From the NCBI RefSeq assembly GCF_051622035.1, contig NC_135362.1:10915501-10979500 (forward strand): DNA of 64,000 nucleotides, written 5' to 3'. Below are positions 54,401 through 64,000 of this stretch, one piece after another; position 1 is the first letter of the stretch, and each line of letters begins with the position of its first letter. The notes under the pieces are model-generated. The model saw nothing but the letters and a program-made list of their open reading frames with translations, was not told the origin of the DNA and ran no database searches. Origin of the DNA: Arctopsyche grandis (lineage: Eukaryota > Arthropoda > Insecta > Trichoptera > Hydropsychidae). The translations under genes were made by a program, and so were the position numbers.

Positions 54401-55785
54401 ATGACTTTGTAACGGATTAACCCAACGAGTAGGTATGTCTATATACATAGAAAATGTCGCGTTATCTCTACATACGTATCTCAGTATTAAAACATTTTTT
54501 TTAAATTTGTCCAAAAGTGATTGCATCGTAGTGCTATCGGTGAGATAAAAGCAATCTATGGATAATTTGCCATTGCTTGTTTTCAATTTCGCATTCGTTC
54601 TATTAGTGTGCGGAGTGGTTAGTTAGTGCAAATGTGATGTCTAATCCGTATTATTACTTTAAATTTGTCCCAGATGGTAAATATGATTACATTTGAATAT
54701 TTCTTTTGTCTTAGATTGTATCTTTGACCTAAGGACGGTCGTCTATTTTTGCAGTATTAACGTCACGCGATTGACACAAGTGCAATGGTGCGTCTATATG
54801 CTTTTCGTAATTAGTTATGTCAAAAATTTGGGACTTTGAATTATGATCTTGGTATATCAGGCGTGCGAAATGAAATTTACTGTCAGTCCGAAGTGAGTAA
54901 AAATGTCAATATTGAGACTGAATTTTAATTTCGACGACGATTTTTAAATGACTTAAATCAAAGTGTAATGGCAATTTGATTTTACTAGACTTTTGGTTAT
55001 CTATTATATATGTACTTATATTCTTAGAATCTGAAACCGTTATCGTGTACTTGAAATTTTATCTCAAATATTAACTGATCCAATATAATGAATTTGTTAT
55101 ATTTAATTTATGATTATAAAACTCGTTAACTCGTTAACTCGTTAAGCCTTTAATCGAAATAAGGCGTTTAGAAATAAATTTCAAGAATTTGGTTCCGAAT
55201 AAATTTCCATATTAACTAATCTATTCCATCTAATCTTAATAATAATAATCTAAACTTAATAATTAACTAATCGGGACCGATATCACTCTTTATGATGCAG
55301 TGGGCACTTGACTGCTCCAGGCTTTGGTCAGACCTTGTGCCAAAAAGAGAGGTGCTGTAAGTTGCCAATAATGCACTTAAAGGCTCGTTGTGCCAACTGG
55401 ACGCAATATAAAAAAAATCGTTTATGTATTTTTCGTGACCTGCTGTTTTTATTATAATAATAATTTATTAGAATTTGAAGTATTTAAATTGGACAATATT
55501 AAATTCGTTTCTTTTATTTATTGAAAGTTATTGTGAATGGCGGGCGCTAAAATTCTATTGACACCTCATGTGGACGGTGTGCGATTAATTGAATTTTTAA
55601 TAATAAACATTTGAATAGTCTGCTTCCAAAATTGAAAAAATCATTTTATTAAATGTATATACATATGTACATGTACATACATACATATATATTGTTGAAT
55701 CTTTTCTGCTTATTAAAAAGTCTCGGATATAATTTTAAATGTTTCCTGGATGAAGCTTATATGACACTTAAATGTTAATGCCGGA
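51492..55785. other. Non-coding AT-rich sequence
   Basis: No gene recognised. GGAAGAGACTTTAGG is duplicated at 51602 and 51626. TACATATG-type repeats lie near 52633-52650, 52820-52850 and 55655-55690. ACTCGTTA is tandemly repeated at 55122-55144. Open frames up to 75 codons occur without splice context. Confidence 0.5.
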
Positions 55786-55932
55786 TTGACACGATGCGAG
55801 TAGCTTGTAACAAGTAGCTTGGAGGTCCAAAACGTTCAAAAACGGTTGTATCACGTTTTGCTACGCTGCAATTAACATATGTACAAGTTACTCGTTCGAG
55901 CAACTTGGTCCAATCTACTCGCATCGTGTCAA
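55786..55932. mobile_element. 147-bp MITE with TTGACACGATGCGAGTAG ends
   Basis: Left TTGACACGATGCGAGTAG at 55786 and right CTACTCGCATCGTGTCAA to 55932 are perfect inverted repeats. The match continues imperfectly inward (CAAGTAGCTTG versus CAAGTTGCTCG). Entirely non-coding. Confidence 0.8.
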
Positions 55933-55974
55933 GTATGTTTTTCATTGTTCTTTTATAGTTAAGAAACTGAGAGG

Positions 55975-56665
55975 TACGCGGTGCGTCTTTTTTTTTAGAT
56001 AGTTTTGCACGTGCAAGAAAATGCTTGTAGGCCAAATTTATACAGTTGCGTCCCTTCGCAAACCTCACCTTTATCCTTTAATTTTATTTATTTTTATTTT
56101 TATTATATTCATATATACCAGGAAGACCTAACAAGTAAACCCCAATGCGCCTTCCTGGCTAGTTACAAACAATGCAGCAGTTTTATTACATAACTCGCTG
56201 AATTACGAAACACTGAAAACTCGAAATTAACGAGGACATCGAAGGAGGTTTTTAGCCAATTCAATCGAAGATCCGTTTCAACAATAAAATCAGAAAAATT
56301 GGCAAACTCTGATAGGAAACGATCGACCTGGAGTCACAAATATTCAAGTCTGACCAGCAGCATTAGAATTATACTCGGAATAAATTCTTTTAAATCGAGG
56401 TCAACTCACGGGATCGAACCCGGCGCCTCTCGGTGCTAGGCAAAAGCCCAAACCACCGAGCCATACTGCTGACTAATTGAAATAGGTTTGACGGTGATCG
56501 ATAACGGTAATTCACATATTTAAAGAAATGTAGAAGAAACTTGTAATAATAAGATCGTACGAATTAATGATCAATATGCAAGATCATTCGCCTATCACAG
56601 CTGGAGTCCACCAAAGCGTCCCGTGCCACACTTTTGAGTGTGTTCTTACTACTTATAATATTTCG
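55975..56665. mobile_element. MITE of the GGGCGAAA family, copy M4, carrying a SINE
   Basis: TTTTTTTTTAGATAGTTTTG (55988) on the left, and TTTGACGGTGATCGATAACG with CACATATTTAAAGAAATGTA on the right, are the family landmarks. The right end is CGTCCCGTGCCACACTTTTG with AGTGTGTTCTTAC. A family 1 SINE is inserted between them. The left terminus is decayed, so the edge is approximate. Confidence 0.55.
56254..56474 (-). mobile_element. tRNA-derived SINE, family 1 (nested in MITE M4)
   Basis: On the minus strand: AGCAGTATGGCTCGGTGGTT (A-box-like TGGCTCGGTGG), GGGTTCGATCCCGTGAGTTG (B box), ACCTCGATTTAAAAGAAT, GCTGCTGGTCAGACTTGAAT, TGTGACTCCAGGTCGATCGT, TTGAAACGGATCTTCG. It is the best preserved head of the family and shows clear Pol III promoter boxes. 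Confidence 0.88.
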
Positions 56666-56879
56666 AAGCTGACATTCAAATTTTTTCAATTATATACGCA
56701 CACATATGTACGGTATATTCCTGTCAACACTTACATATTACCTAAACTATGAATACATTTTATTTAATGAAGTTGCACTTCTTAATTGATACATGCAAGC
56801 CCAATGTAGCATTTATTACCAGATTAAAATTTCAAAGTAACATATTCGTCTTTCGTTACGGCATGTTTTCATTGAAGTG
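56666..56879. other. Non-coding spacer
   Basis: AT-rich, nothing recognised. Confidence 0.4.
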
Positions 56880-57270
56880 TCTCGGGTATCTGGCGGTGTG
56901 AGCTTGCAGTTCAGTGCACCTGACTCTGTTGCGCTGATCCCGTAATCTATATATATGCGATTTAAATGGACGCAGAAAGCCAAAGTAAGCTTTTGCCGAG
57001 ATTAAATTAGCGTGGCGGTCTTAGACAGATAATGTCGGGTATGCGCCAATGAGGTGAGAAACCGACCGACGCGCCCAGACACACATAGTCCAACCCTATT
57101 AACCCTATCACTCCCGCAGATAAGGGGAATTATTCGAAGATTCGAATCCGTTCGTATTATTTTATACATATCTACGTACGTTCGTTAGTGTGTTTTTGCG
57201 ACGACGGCGTTAACGCTCGCATTAAAATTAGACGTGTCGGTTAAAGTGGGTAACCTATTTTTCGGCCACG
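56880..57270 (+). promoter_or_regulatory. GC-balanced island ending in a strong splice donor: possible 5' UTR exon
   Basis: Composition rises between 56880 and 57480. At 57270/57271 the sequence GGCCACG|GTAAGTTC is a strong plus-strand donor. No long open frame precedes it, so if transcribed it would be a non-coding first exon. CGTTCGTTAGTGTG (57179-57192) resembles an insect initiator region. No acceptor partner identified. Confidence 0.3.
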
Positions 57271-57694
57271 GTAAGTTCAATTTTTTTTCGACTCCCGTTT
57301 CTAGGGAAATCAAATAGAGAATCCGTGTTTTCCTCGGACGAGAGTTGTCCGGTCAGCGCAGATTAATGGACGTCCATCTCAGACGATTTAACGCATTGTC
57401 CGCTCGATGTTTTTTTTTTGATAGTGTGTGCCTGTTAAAATTCTTCCGCGAGCTTTTTTATTTGGCCCGTTCGCTCGAGTGAGTTTAATTGCTATCTGAA
57501 TATTCGAAATATTCTATGTAGTAGGATTATCGAAATGTTGTACATTTTTAAGTGCTAGCTTGGTATCATTGAATACGATATTTAAGCTAAGGGGTTTTCA
57601 CCTCAGACATTAGATAAGGTTTAGTAGATACTCAAGTTAGGATTGGTTAGTTATGTTAACCCTCAATTGGTAAATAAGTCTTTATTTAATCAGC
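57271..57694. other. Non-coding sequence
   Basis: Still GC-balanced to about 57480 with TTTTTTTT tracts, then AT-rich. No gene recognised. Confidence 0.4.
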
Positions 57695-58175
57695 AACATA
57701 GAGCAGTGGTAAGCTTATAATGTGTTCGATTGTGTGGTCATGGCTTCTATCCCTAGCTTTGTTGCTGGCCAGACCTTGTATATGTGATTCCAAGGCCGAT
57801 CATTTCTTTTCACTTTATTATTTACGAGTTTATTTATTTATTTAACATACTTGGGGGAGATGGCAAAGCCGATAGAGGGATTTGACTAATACATATACAT
57901 ACGATGATTAAATGAGAAAAAATACATATTAAATGAAAAATACATATTAAATGAAAAATACATATTACATATTAAATGAGAAAAAAAGTAATAAAACATT
58001 CAACATAAAATAAAAACAAGACAGGTAAACAAGAAAAAGAAATAACGAAATAATAGAAAATACAGAGAAATAAAATAAAATTAGAACAGTAAAATGATAA
58101 CTAAAAGAAAAAGGAAAATATAGAAATATTTTGCCAAGTTATCTAATTTCATTGCAAACGGTTCCAAAAAATTGG
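57695..58175 (+). mobile_element. SINE family 1, interrupted by ~320 bp of A-rich sequence
   Basis: The head and first body half are at 57695-57810 (TTGTTGCTGGCCAGACCTTG, TATGTGATTCCAAGGCCGAT). The second half resumes at 58133 (TTGCCAAGTTATCTAATTTC, ATTGCAAACGGTTCC). Between them lies A-rich DNA with ATACATATTAAATGA(GA)AAA tandem units (57920-57985). No target duplication stands out. Confidence 0.6.
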
Positions 58176-58684
58176 GAGTGGTGTCCTATTTTCTCGCAAA
58201 ATTTAAGTTTAAAGCTTCCCATAATTTGTTGATATTTAAAAGGTTATCCATAGATGTGCTATAAAAAATAATATCCATAGATGTCTCTATGATCATTTTA
58301 ATGTTTGATGATCGATGTTTGCAATTGGCCTTGAATAACACTGTCGACAGTAAAATGTACAATGTCGACAGTTAAATTAATAAAAATAGGTGTATACATG
58401 TACAAATAATAAAAAAAAATAGATATTGAGCATTTTAACCTTTGGAAGCCTGGAATATATTTCATATTGCGGCTATTTGCAGTAGGGAGAAATCTATATA
58501 GAAATATTCCTATTGGTCAACTGACGAGCTACGGTCAATAGGGAGTTTGCCTGCTTCAAAGACTACTGAAATGAAATATAAATTTGTTGCAGTTAGACTT
58601 TTTGACTTAAAATGACAGAGGTCTTGGAGCTTTATAGCTTTTAACTGGTAATTGAACTTATTACTTGACAGTTGGGCCAGTAGC
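58176..58684. other. Non-coding sequence
   Basis: ATCCATAGATGTCTCTATGA (58272-58291) is the complement of sequence at 37525-37545, a shared low-copy repeat. GTCGACAGT is duplicated near 58342-58371. No gene. Confidence 0.4.
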
Positions 58685-58910
58685 ATATAATGGTGTTTGC
58701 GTTAATGCTAACCACCGAGAGGTTGCCGGGTTCGATTCCGTGGATTGACCCCGATTGGAAAGAATATATTCCAAGTATTATGGGCAGATTTGGATATTTG
58801 TGAATTCAAGCCAATCATTTCTGGTCATAGTTTGCCAATTTACCTGGTTTCATTGTTGAAACAGTACCTCATCAAATTGGCATAAACCATCCTACCCACA
58901 TTTGAATATG
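58685..58910 (+). mobile_element. tRNA-derived SINE, family 1
   Basis: ATGGTGTTTGCGTTAATGCT, AACCACCGAGAGGTTGCCGG, GGTTCGATTCC (B box), GATTGACCCCGATTGGAAAG, GTTTGCCAATTTACCTGGTT, TTGTTGAAACAGTACC, AACCATCCTACCCACA. Well preserved, about 225 bp. Confidence 0.87.
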
Positions 58911-60302
58911 TACAAGTAAAATACCAAAGGAATCATGGGGAATTATAAAGTTTGGATCCATCGGAAATGCCGCCTTTTCCAAAAAAAGTTATTTTTTTCA
59001 AGTAAGCACATCATATACAGATATCATCTTATGTGTGCCAGTATTTGGTTTTAAGGATCTCAGGCGATGTTGTTTTGTTTAGCCTATTTATATGCAATAG
59101 TGTGTTGGAATATATCGACTTGTTCTCATACATATGTCTACTATCGGAACTGTGCGATTTTATCGATTGTGATTTTGCATTAGCGATTCACACATAAGAC
59201 TTGAGTTCGTCTAATTTGAGCCCAAATGGAACAGGACATCTACTTATTATGCAACAATATACGAAAGTTTTCTGACTTTCTAGAAATATTCGCTCGAATC
59301 GTATAAAAACAGTTTCCTACTTGTTGTTATTATTAGACGCGTTCAATTCAACGTTCATGTCCCCAAAATTAAACATCGAATCACACTCTCACGATGTCGG
59401 ACGAAATTCGCTTTCCAGAATAACATTAAGTGCTTTCGTGGCGAAGTGGACAGTATAATAAACGGTTGTTCCGCGTGTGGCGACATCGCTGAACTAATTT
59501 CGCCTTTTCACGTCTGAAAACTTCTAACTCGCTTTGCTTCCCCCCTCCACCTTGCGGAAAAACTCGATTTTTCCACCGGTTCGCTCGGCACCGGCCGTGT
59601 TGGAGTAAGGGGGTGTGTCAGATTCGACGTTCCCAGCCCGTGTTCCAATTTTGTTGGATTTCTTTCCCTTCCCCCGATTTTCCCCCGTTGACTAATTGGC
59701 TGTGACGACGCTGAAGCTGCCAGCTAAGCCACTCGGCTAGTTCCACTGTTTTTGTTGAAAACGTTCACCACATACGTGACACACTTTCCCATTCCTCATG
59801 CGTTTTATTTTCGAGTTTATTATTTATGGACCCCGTCGCTTTACGACTAGATCCGTTTATTCGCTTTATTTTCTCTCGTAATCGTCATCACCATCATCGT
59901 CGTCGTCTTCATCCTTTAATCTGTCCGATTCGACATTACACACTTCTAATTTTACATACCCAACCCAATTCCGATTCTATTATTGACCCCTTCCACCGGA
60001 GTGCACTCGTATTATACACATGTTTATAGTGCTAAATAAACAAACGCTCCTGCACTATATCAAATCTGTTGGGCTCCGTTCGTGTTTATTCGACATTTTT
60101 TGTGTGTTTCTTTGAGTCTTGGCGCATTTCTATTATTTCTAGGCAATTTCTTAGAAGAGAATGATATATTTAATCCGATCGTTATTAGAACATAAACATT
60201 TCTGAATTAATGTTCTTTTCGTGACAATTTCGCTAGAGCGTTGAACTCATAAACAACAAGAAATATCCTGATCCGATTCGAAGCAGACGTTTAAAACATT
60301 CT
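58911..60302. other. Non-coding sequence with a GC-balanced block at 59380-59790
   Basis: The block 59380-59790 contains TTCCCCCTCC and GGGGGTGTGTC strings and could be regulatory. CATCACCATCATCGTCGTCG (59886-59905) is a short trinucleotide repeat inside a 67-codon frame without other support. Confidence 0.4.
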
Positions 60303-60627
60303 AAAGGTGCAGACACACACAGAGTGCACCTTTAGGCACACACGCAGTACGTGTTTTTTTATTTTGATTGTTTTGCACATGATAAACACGCCTTATCTAG
60401 ATCCTTGGCAAAACTCACCCCCCTGGAGTGTTTTTGGTGCTATTTACTGACATGGGTTTAACAGTAATCGATGATTCCCATATTTGAAGAAATATAGGAG
60501 AAATTTATCGAAATAATAAGATCGTACGGATTAAAAATGACATAAAGATACGCCCATCACAGCTCAATGTGACGTGCTCAACACGAGCACGTCCCGTGCC
60601 ACACTTTTGAGTGTGTTCTTACAATTA
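60303..60627. mobile_element. MITE of the GGGCGAAA family, copy M5, with empty Tigger site
   Basis: Left part GGTGCAGACACACACAGAGT and right end CCGTGCCACACTTTTGAGTG with TGTTCTTAC. Landmarks: CCCCTGGAGTGTTTTTGGTG, CTATTTACTGACATGG, CCCATATTTGAAGAAATATA and AATAATAAGATCGTACGGAT (shared with M4). At TGCTATTT (about 60450) it preserves the uninterrupted TA where M1 holds the Tigger insertion. Confidence 0.6.
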
Positions 60628-62694
60628 GATTTGCGGCCTTTGTAACAGTTCAAAAGATTCATTGACTTTTAATTACGTATGTATGATGAACGTAGGTCTA
60701 AAATAAAGCATGAGAAATATTGAGATAAACTAGAAATTTTAGAACTCGCCAAAAAATAAATCACCAATAAAAAAAATTGTGTTTTTCATAAAGTGAACTT
60801 GTCCACGTGGCGCTTAGATTAGAACTTTCAGTATTTTAATAAAAGCTTATTTATGCGATAGATAGTCAAGTATGGAATTGGCAGTTTATTATTTGAAATA
60901 AATCCTGTCGAGTAAAAATTACATTTTAAAGAGATGCCAAAAATGATGTTCCAATTCTAATTTTTGACCCTGAGAGTCTTTTTCGCCACTTTCCCTTGAC
61001 AAAATCCCGAAATGAGTCGCCATTCTAAGTTCGTCTTCCTTACCCCAAAAAACTATAGTTGTTCACAAACTTTTAATGGCTTCTTTTAGAGTTTCTTGAT
61101 TTCATCTTCTTTTAATAATGTTATATATTATTTTTCATTTCATACTCTTTACGAGTTGCCATTTAACAATTTTTGATTTATCTTATATGAAAAATCACAC
61201 GATCACAACTAGTACATTTTTACTTTCAATATATTTTTTCAGTAGAAAGCGTTTATACAATGTATTATAGGTAGTTAATTGTTGGATCGTCAGGTGCTAT
61301 TAGTAATGCGCATTAGGATAAATCTGATGCAATTTATTAGGTGGCAGCATAATGCAACAGGTTAATGAACGGTTCGTTGCTCACGCTCTGAAATGGTATC
61401 AATTATCTCACTACAATGTACGACGTTGGACGAAGCATAAACAAGTCGTCTCACTTCTTCTCGCAGCTTGCCAAATCACCTCCCCAAAACCTAAACCACT
61501 CGCGGTGTCGGTTCCAAGATTCTGTTGGATGCAATTTCCTATGCACTTTTTCTCCTTCGGACGGCGATTATTGCCACCCAGTAGTTATTTTTCGACTTTC
61601 CTCTAACCATGTGTTTCAGAAGTTTATTTCAGAATGGCATACTTTCTTTAGGTATAAGTACGAACGTAAAACGAAATAAAGTCGACGGCTTGCATGTTTT
61701 CCTTAGTCGTTTCGTTAAAAATAATACCTACACGCGCGCGCAGGGTCGAAAAAACCCTTTGATTCGATCATTGGTCTCTCGCTGGACGGGTTTATGTGGC
61801 GTCTTCATTCGACGGCGAGCATTCCGCGAGGCTTGCGCGTTCCCAACGAACATGGTGTCATTTCCCCGTAATGAAAATTCTGTTTCGTAATTGCCTCGAC
61901 TAACTGGCCGCCGTGTCATATTTATTGCGCTCGCCCCACGCGCTTCGACGCCTCGAGATGTCCCCCCCTTCCTTTTCGTCATTTTATTCTGTATCCAGCA
62001 TCCTATGCTGTCGGTGTAGCCAAATGCTTGGTGTTTGATTTTTCTGGAAGCATTTTCCCTTTTTTTTTATTATTCAATGCGCTTCTTTTGCTTCAATCGA
62101 GGTTGACTCACATTGACCAAGCCTTGGTTATTCGAATCGTTCGAGTACATCCGCGTGATTTCTCGCTTCCGTGTGTAATCTAGCCCTGATCAGTGTTTGT
62201 ATGCAAGCTACTGCATTGTGGGAGAGTTTGCAAGCTGGATCTGATTTGATTATCGTACCGATCGTTCTTTCGGCAGAATGAATTAAGTTTTTAACGCAAT
62301 GTTTTGATAATTGTAGGCATATGTTAATCTTTGCAATCATCATACATACATACATTAATAGTAATATACCACATGAAATCATCTGTGATACGTTTGGTGA
62401 AAGAAAATGTTTAGTTAAATATTTTTACTTTATTTATCTTTTTTGCATACAAACATCAAATGTGCCATGACAGGAATTACCCCAAGGCGACACATACATA
62501 TGATTAGATTATTTTGTACACAAGTACAATTTTTTTTTCAAACAACATTACATAGAATAAAATCGAGACATCTATGCACAATCAACAAAATTTTTGATAC
62601 CCATCAAATTTTCGAGGAATACATTATGTAGGTAGAATTTTATGAGATTTAACAAATTAGAGATGTTAATTACTCGAATTTGCGAGAAACTTAG
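60628..62694. other. Non-coding sequence with a few unsupported open frames
   Basis: A GC-balanced stretch at 61380-61990 has overlapping frames on both strands without splice logic. A minus-strand frame at 62128-62382 (84 codons) ends CIQTLIRARLHTEARNHADV-LERFE and looks amphipathic, but I know no relative. No gene is called. Confidence 0.35.
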
Positions 62695-62850
62695 GGGGAG
62701 GATACTGATTTATTGGATCAAAATCGGAAAATGCTTACAGGATATGGTCGATCTGTGTTTGTGTAACCACAAGATCTTGCCAGCAGCGTATTTGGCCGAG
62801 ACTTGAAACCACGACCTCTCTACTGGTATACATACAATAGCTTTACCAGT
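62695..62850 (-). mobile_element. Second tRNA-like SINE family
   Basis: On the minus strand: CACTGGTAAAGCTATTGTAT, GTATACCAGTAGAGAGGTCG, TGGTTTCAAGTCTCGG (B-box-like GGTTTCAAGTC), CGCTGCTGGCAAGATCTTGT, then CAATAAATCAGTATCCTCC. A headless relative is at 39091-39180. It differs from family 1 in head and body. Confidence 0.5.
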
Positions 62851-64000
62851 GCATTACAATGTGTATTTAATACGATAGTAGAAAGTATCAATCATTTTCT
62901 ACATAATAAATCAAATATCTATATGTACATATGTATATCAATAACATACTTTTATTTAGTCCAAAAATTTGCTTTAATGGTCAAACTATAGGTTGGATTG
63001 TTTTAATAAATATTAACTATTACGCCATTTAATTAAATATTGTTATTTTTAATATCGTTTTCATGCATGCTTCTATCATATGAATAAGTTTTTTTAATGT
63101 TCTCATATTTAAACACCCATTAAAATTTTTAAGTATGCATATATATTTAAAATGAAATTTCGACCGTCTGAACGTATTAGTCAGTTTATTATTTGAATAT
63201 ATATTGCATTAGGTGCATTCGCCTGACTTGCACGCAATTATTTTTACGACAGTCGGAGCACATGTCGTTTGGCCTTATTTCCTTCGGTTTTATTTTTTCT
63301 TTTCAGCATTTTTCAGCAGTCCAGGAACTCGTCCGTTCACTCGGTCACATCTGTTTACTCTTCCTCTTTTGCATGCATCCTCGTAAGCTCGAACCGACAT
63401 GAAACTTTAACGTCTTCATTCTGTCACACAACGTAGGGCTGTGTTAACATTGTTGTATTTTTCAGAGGTGCCTCTCTCGTTGTTGACTTATCAATAATTT
63501 GTCACATTTTGGATGCTTGCCTTGTGGCAGACTAACGACCAACACTATTTGCGATTTCACCCGATGGGAAAAAATTGCACGTGTGTGTATATGTATGTCA
63601 GCGTGTGTCCGAACGCGCCAGTGTGTATAAACTGCACGGTTTTTCAAAACGAAAAGATATTTCAAGATACACAATCGTACAGATAATCGCCTACATCAAG
63701 CACATTGCCAAAAGCTAAACATAGGTAATAACGCGTTGGTGTGTCATAGTGACCCAAATTAGATTTTGACCTTCATACTGATTTTTGAAGTCCACTTCCT
63801 TTAAAACTATTTGGGTCGGCCTATTGTCATTTTCCGCTTGCATTTTCCGACCGTAGCCGTTACCCAATTCCGCATAACTCTTTTTTTTCGCAGCAAAATC
63901 TAGATTGATGTCTTGTTCAGCTTCGACGGAAGCATTGATGTCTCACTCGGAATGTGTTTTTATTTTATTTTTTTCTTATTACTCTTTTTTTTACCAAACT
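62851..64000. other. Non-coding sequence, right edge
   Basis: AT-rich to about 63180, then GC-balanced with TGTGTGTATATGTATGTCAG-type repeats near 63583-63602. No gene recognised. The sequence ends in T-rich DNA at the window edge. Confidence 0.45.

Noticed and set aside
56400..56474. Possible tRNA gene on the minus strand
   Set aside because: A- and B-box-like sequences are present, but the body continues as the SINE and acceptor-stem pairing is absent.

Overview
The window reads as nuclear DNA of an insect (at least an arthropod). It is AT-rich and gene-poor, with small introns (80-160 bp), very many dispersed TACATA/TATGTA microsatellites, and remnants of insect-type transposons: Helitrons, tRNA-derived SINEs, RTE-like LINE tails, Tigger, PIF/Harbinger and several MITE families. 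I cannot fix the order from sequence alone. There is no sign of bacterial operons, CRISPR arrays, phage, rRNA or true tRNA genes, or viral genes.

Only one complete gene is certain: a six-exon BCAS2/SPF27 splicing-factor gene on the + strand (41492-42841, 280 codons plus stop). One of its introns appears to use a GC-AG splice pair. About 41 kb upstream and 21 kb downstream lack any other recognisable complete gene. A few isolated exon-like segments with good splice signals are listed at low confidence: 35187-35241 (-), which would encode a signal-peptide-like start; 44792-45016 and 45462-45534 (+), which join in frame; 50541-50599 (+); 14509-14664 (-); and 7820-8088 (-). Several GC-rich islands stand out of the AT-rich background (18.3, 36.8, 44.8, 50.1 and 57.0 kb) and look like promoters, 5' exons or regulatory elements. 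One reading is that the window lies mostly in introns or intergenic space of large, sparsely exonic genes.

Layout: 1-3 kb holds non-coding sequence with a 173-bp pure GA run. 3-37 kb is non-coding sequence with four non-autonomous Helitron copies, SINEs, two long AT runs and a Tigger element nested inside a MITE (33.06-34.92 kb). 36.7-41.4 kb has a GC-rich island, a hAT-like element, RTE fragments and copies of a ~100-bp repeat. 41.4-42.9 kb is BCAS2. 43.26-44.57 kb is a decayed PIF/Harbinger element. 44.8-45.5 kb holds candidate exons. 47-51.5 kb is a dense transposon cluster with nested insertions, a long inverted repeat and a near-perfect palindrome. 51.5-64 kb is non-coding sequence with MITEs, SINEs and a possible 5' exon near 57.27 kb.

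The most instructive content is the transposon archaeology: target-site duplications, an empty-site comparison, terminal sequences and nesting order can be read directly. I did not find a convincing new multi-gene biological system.
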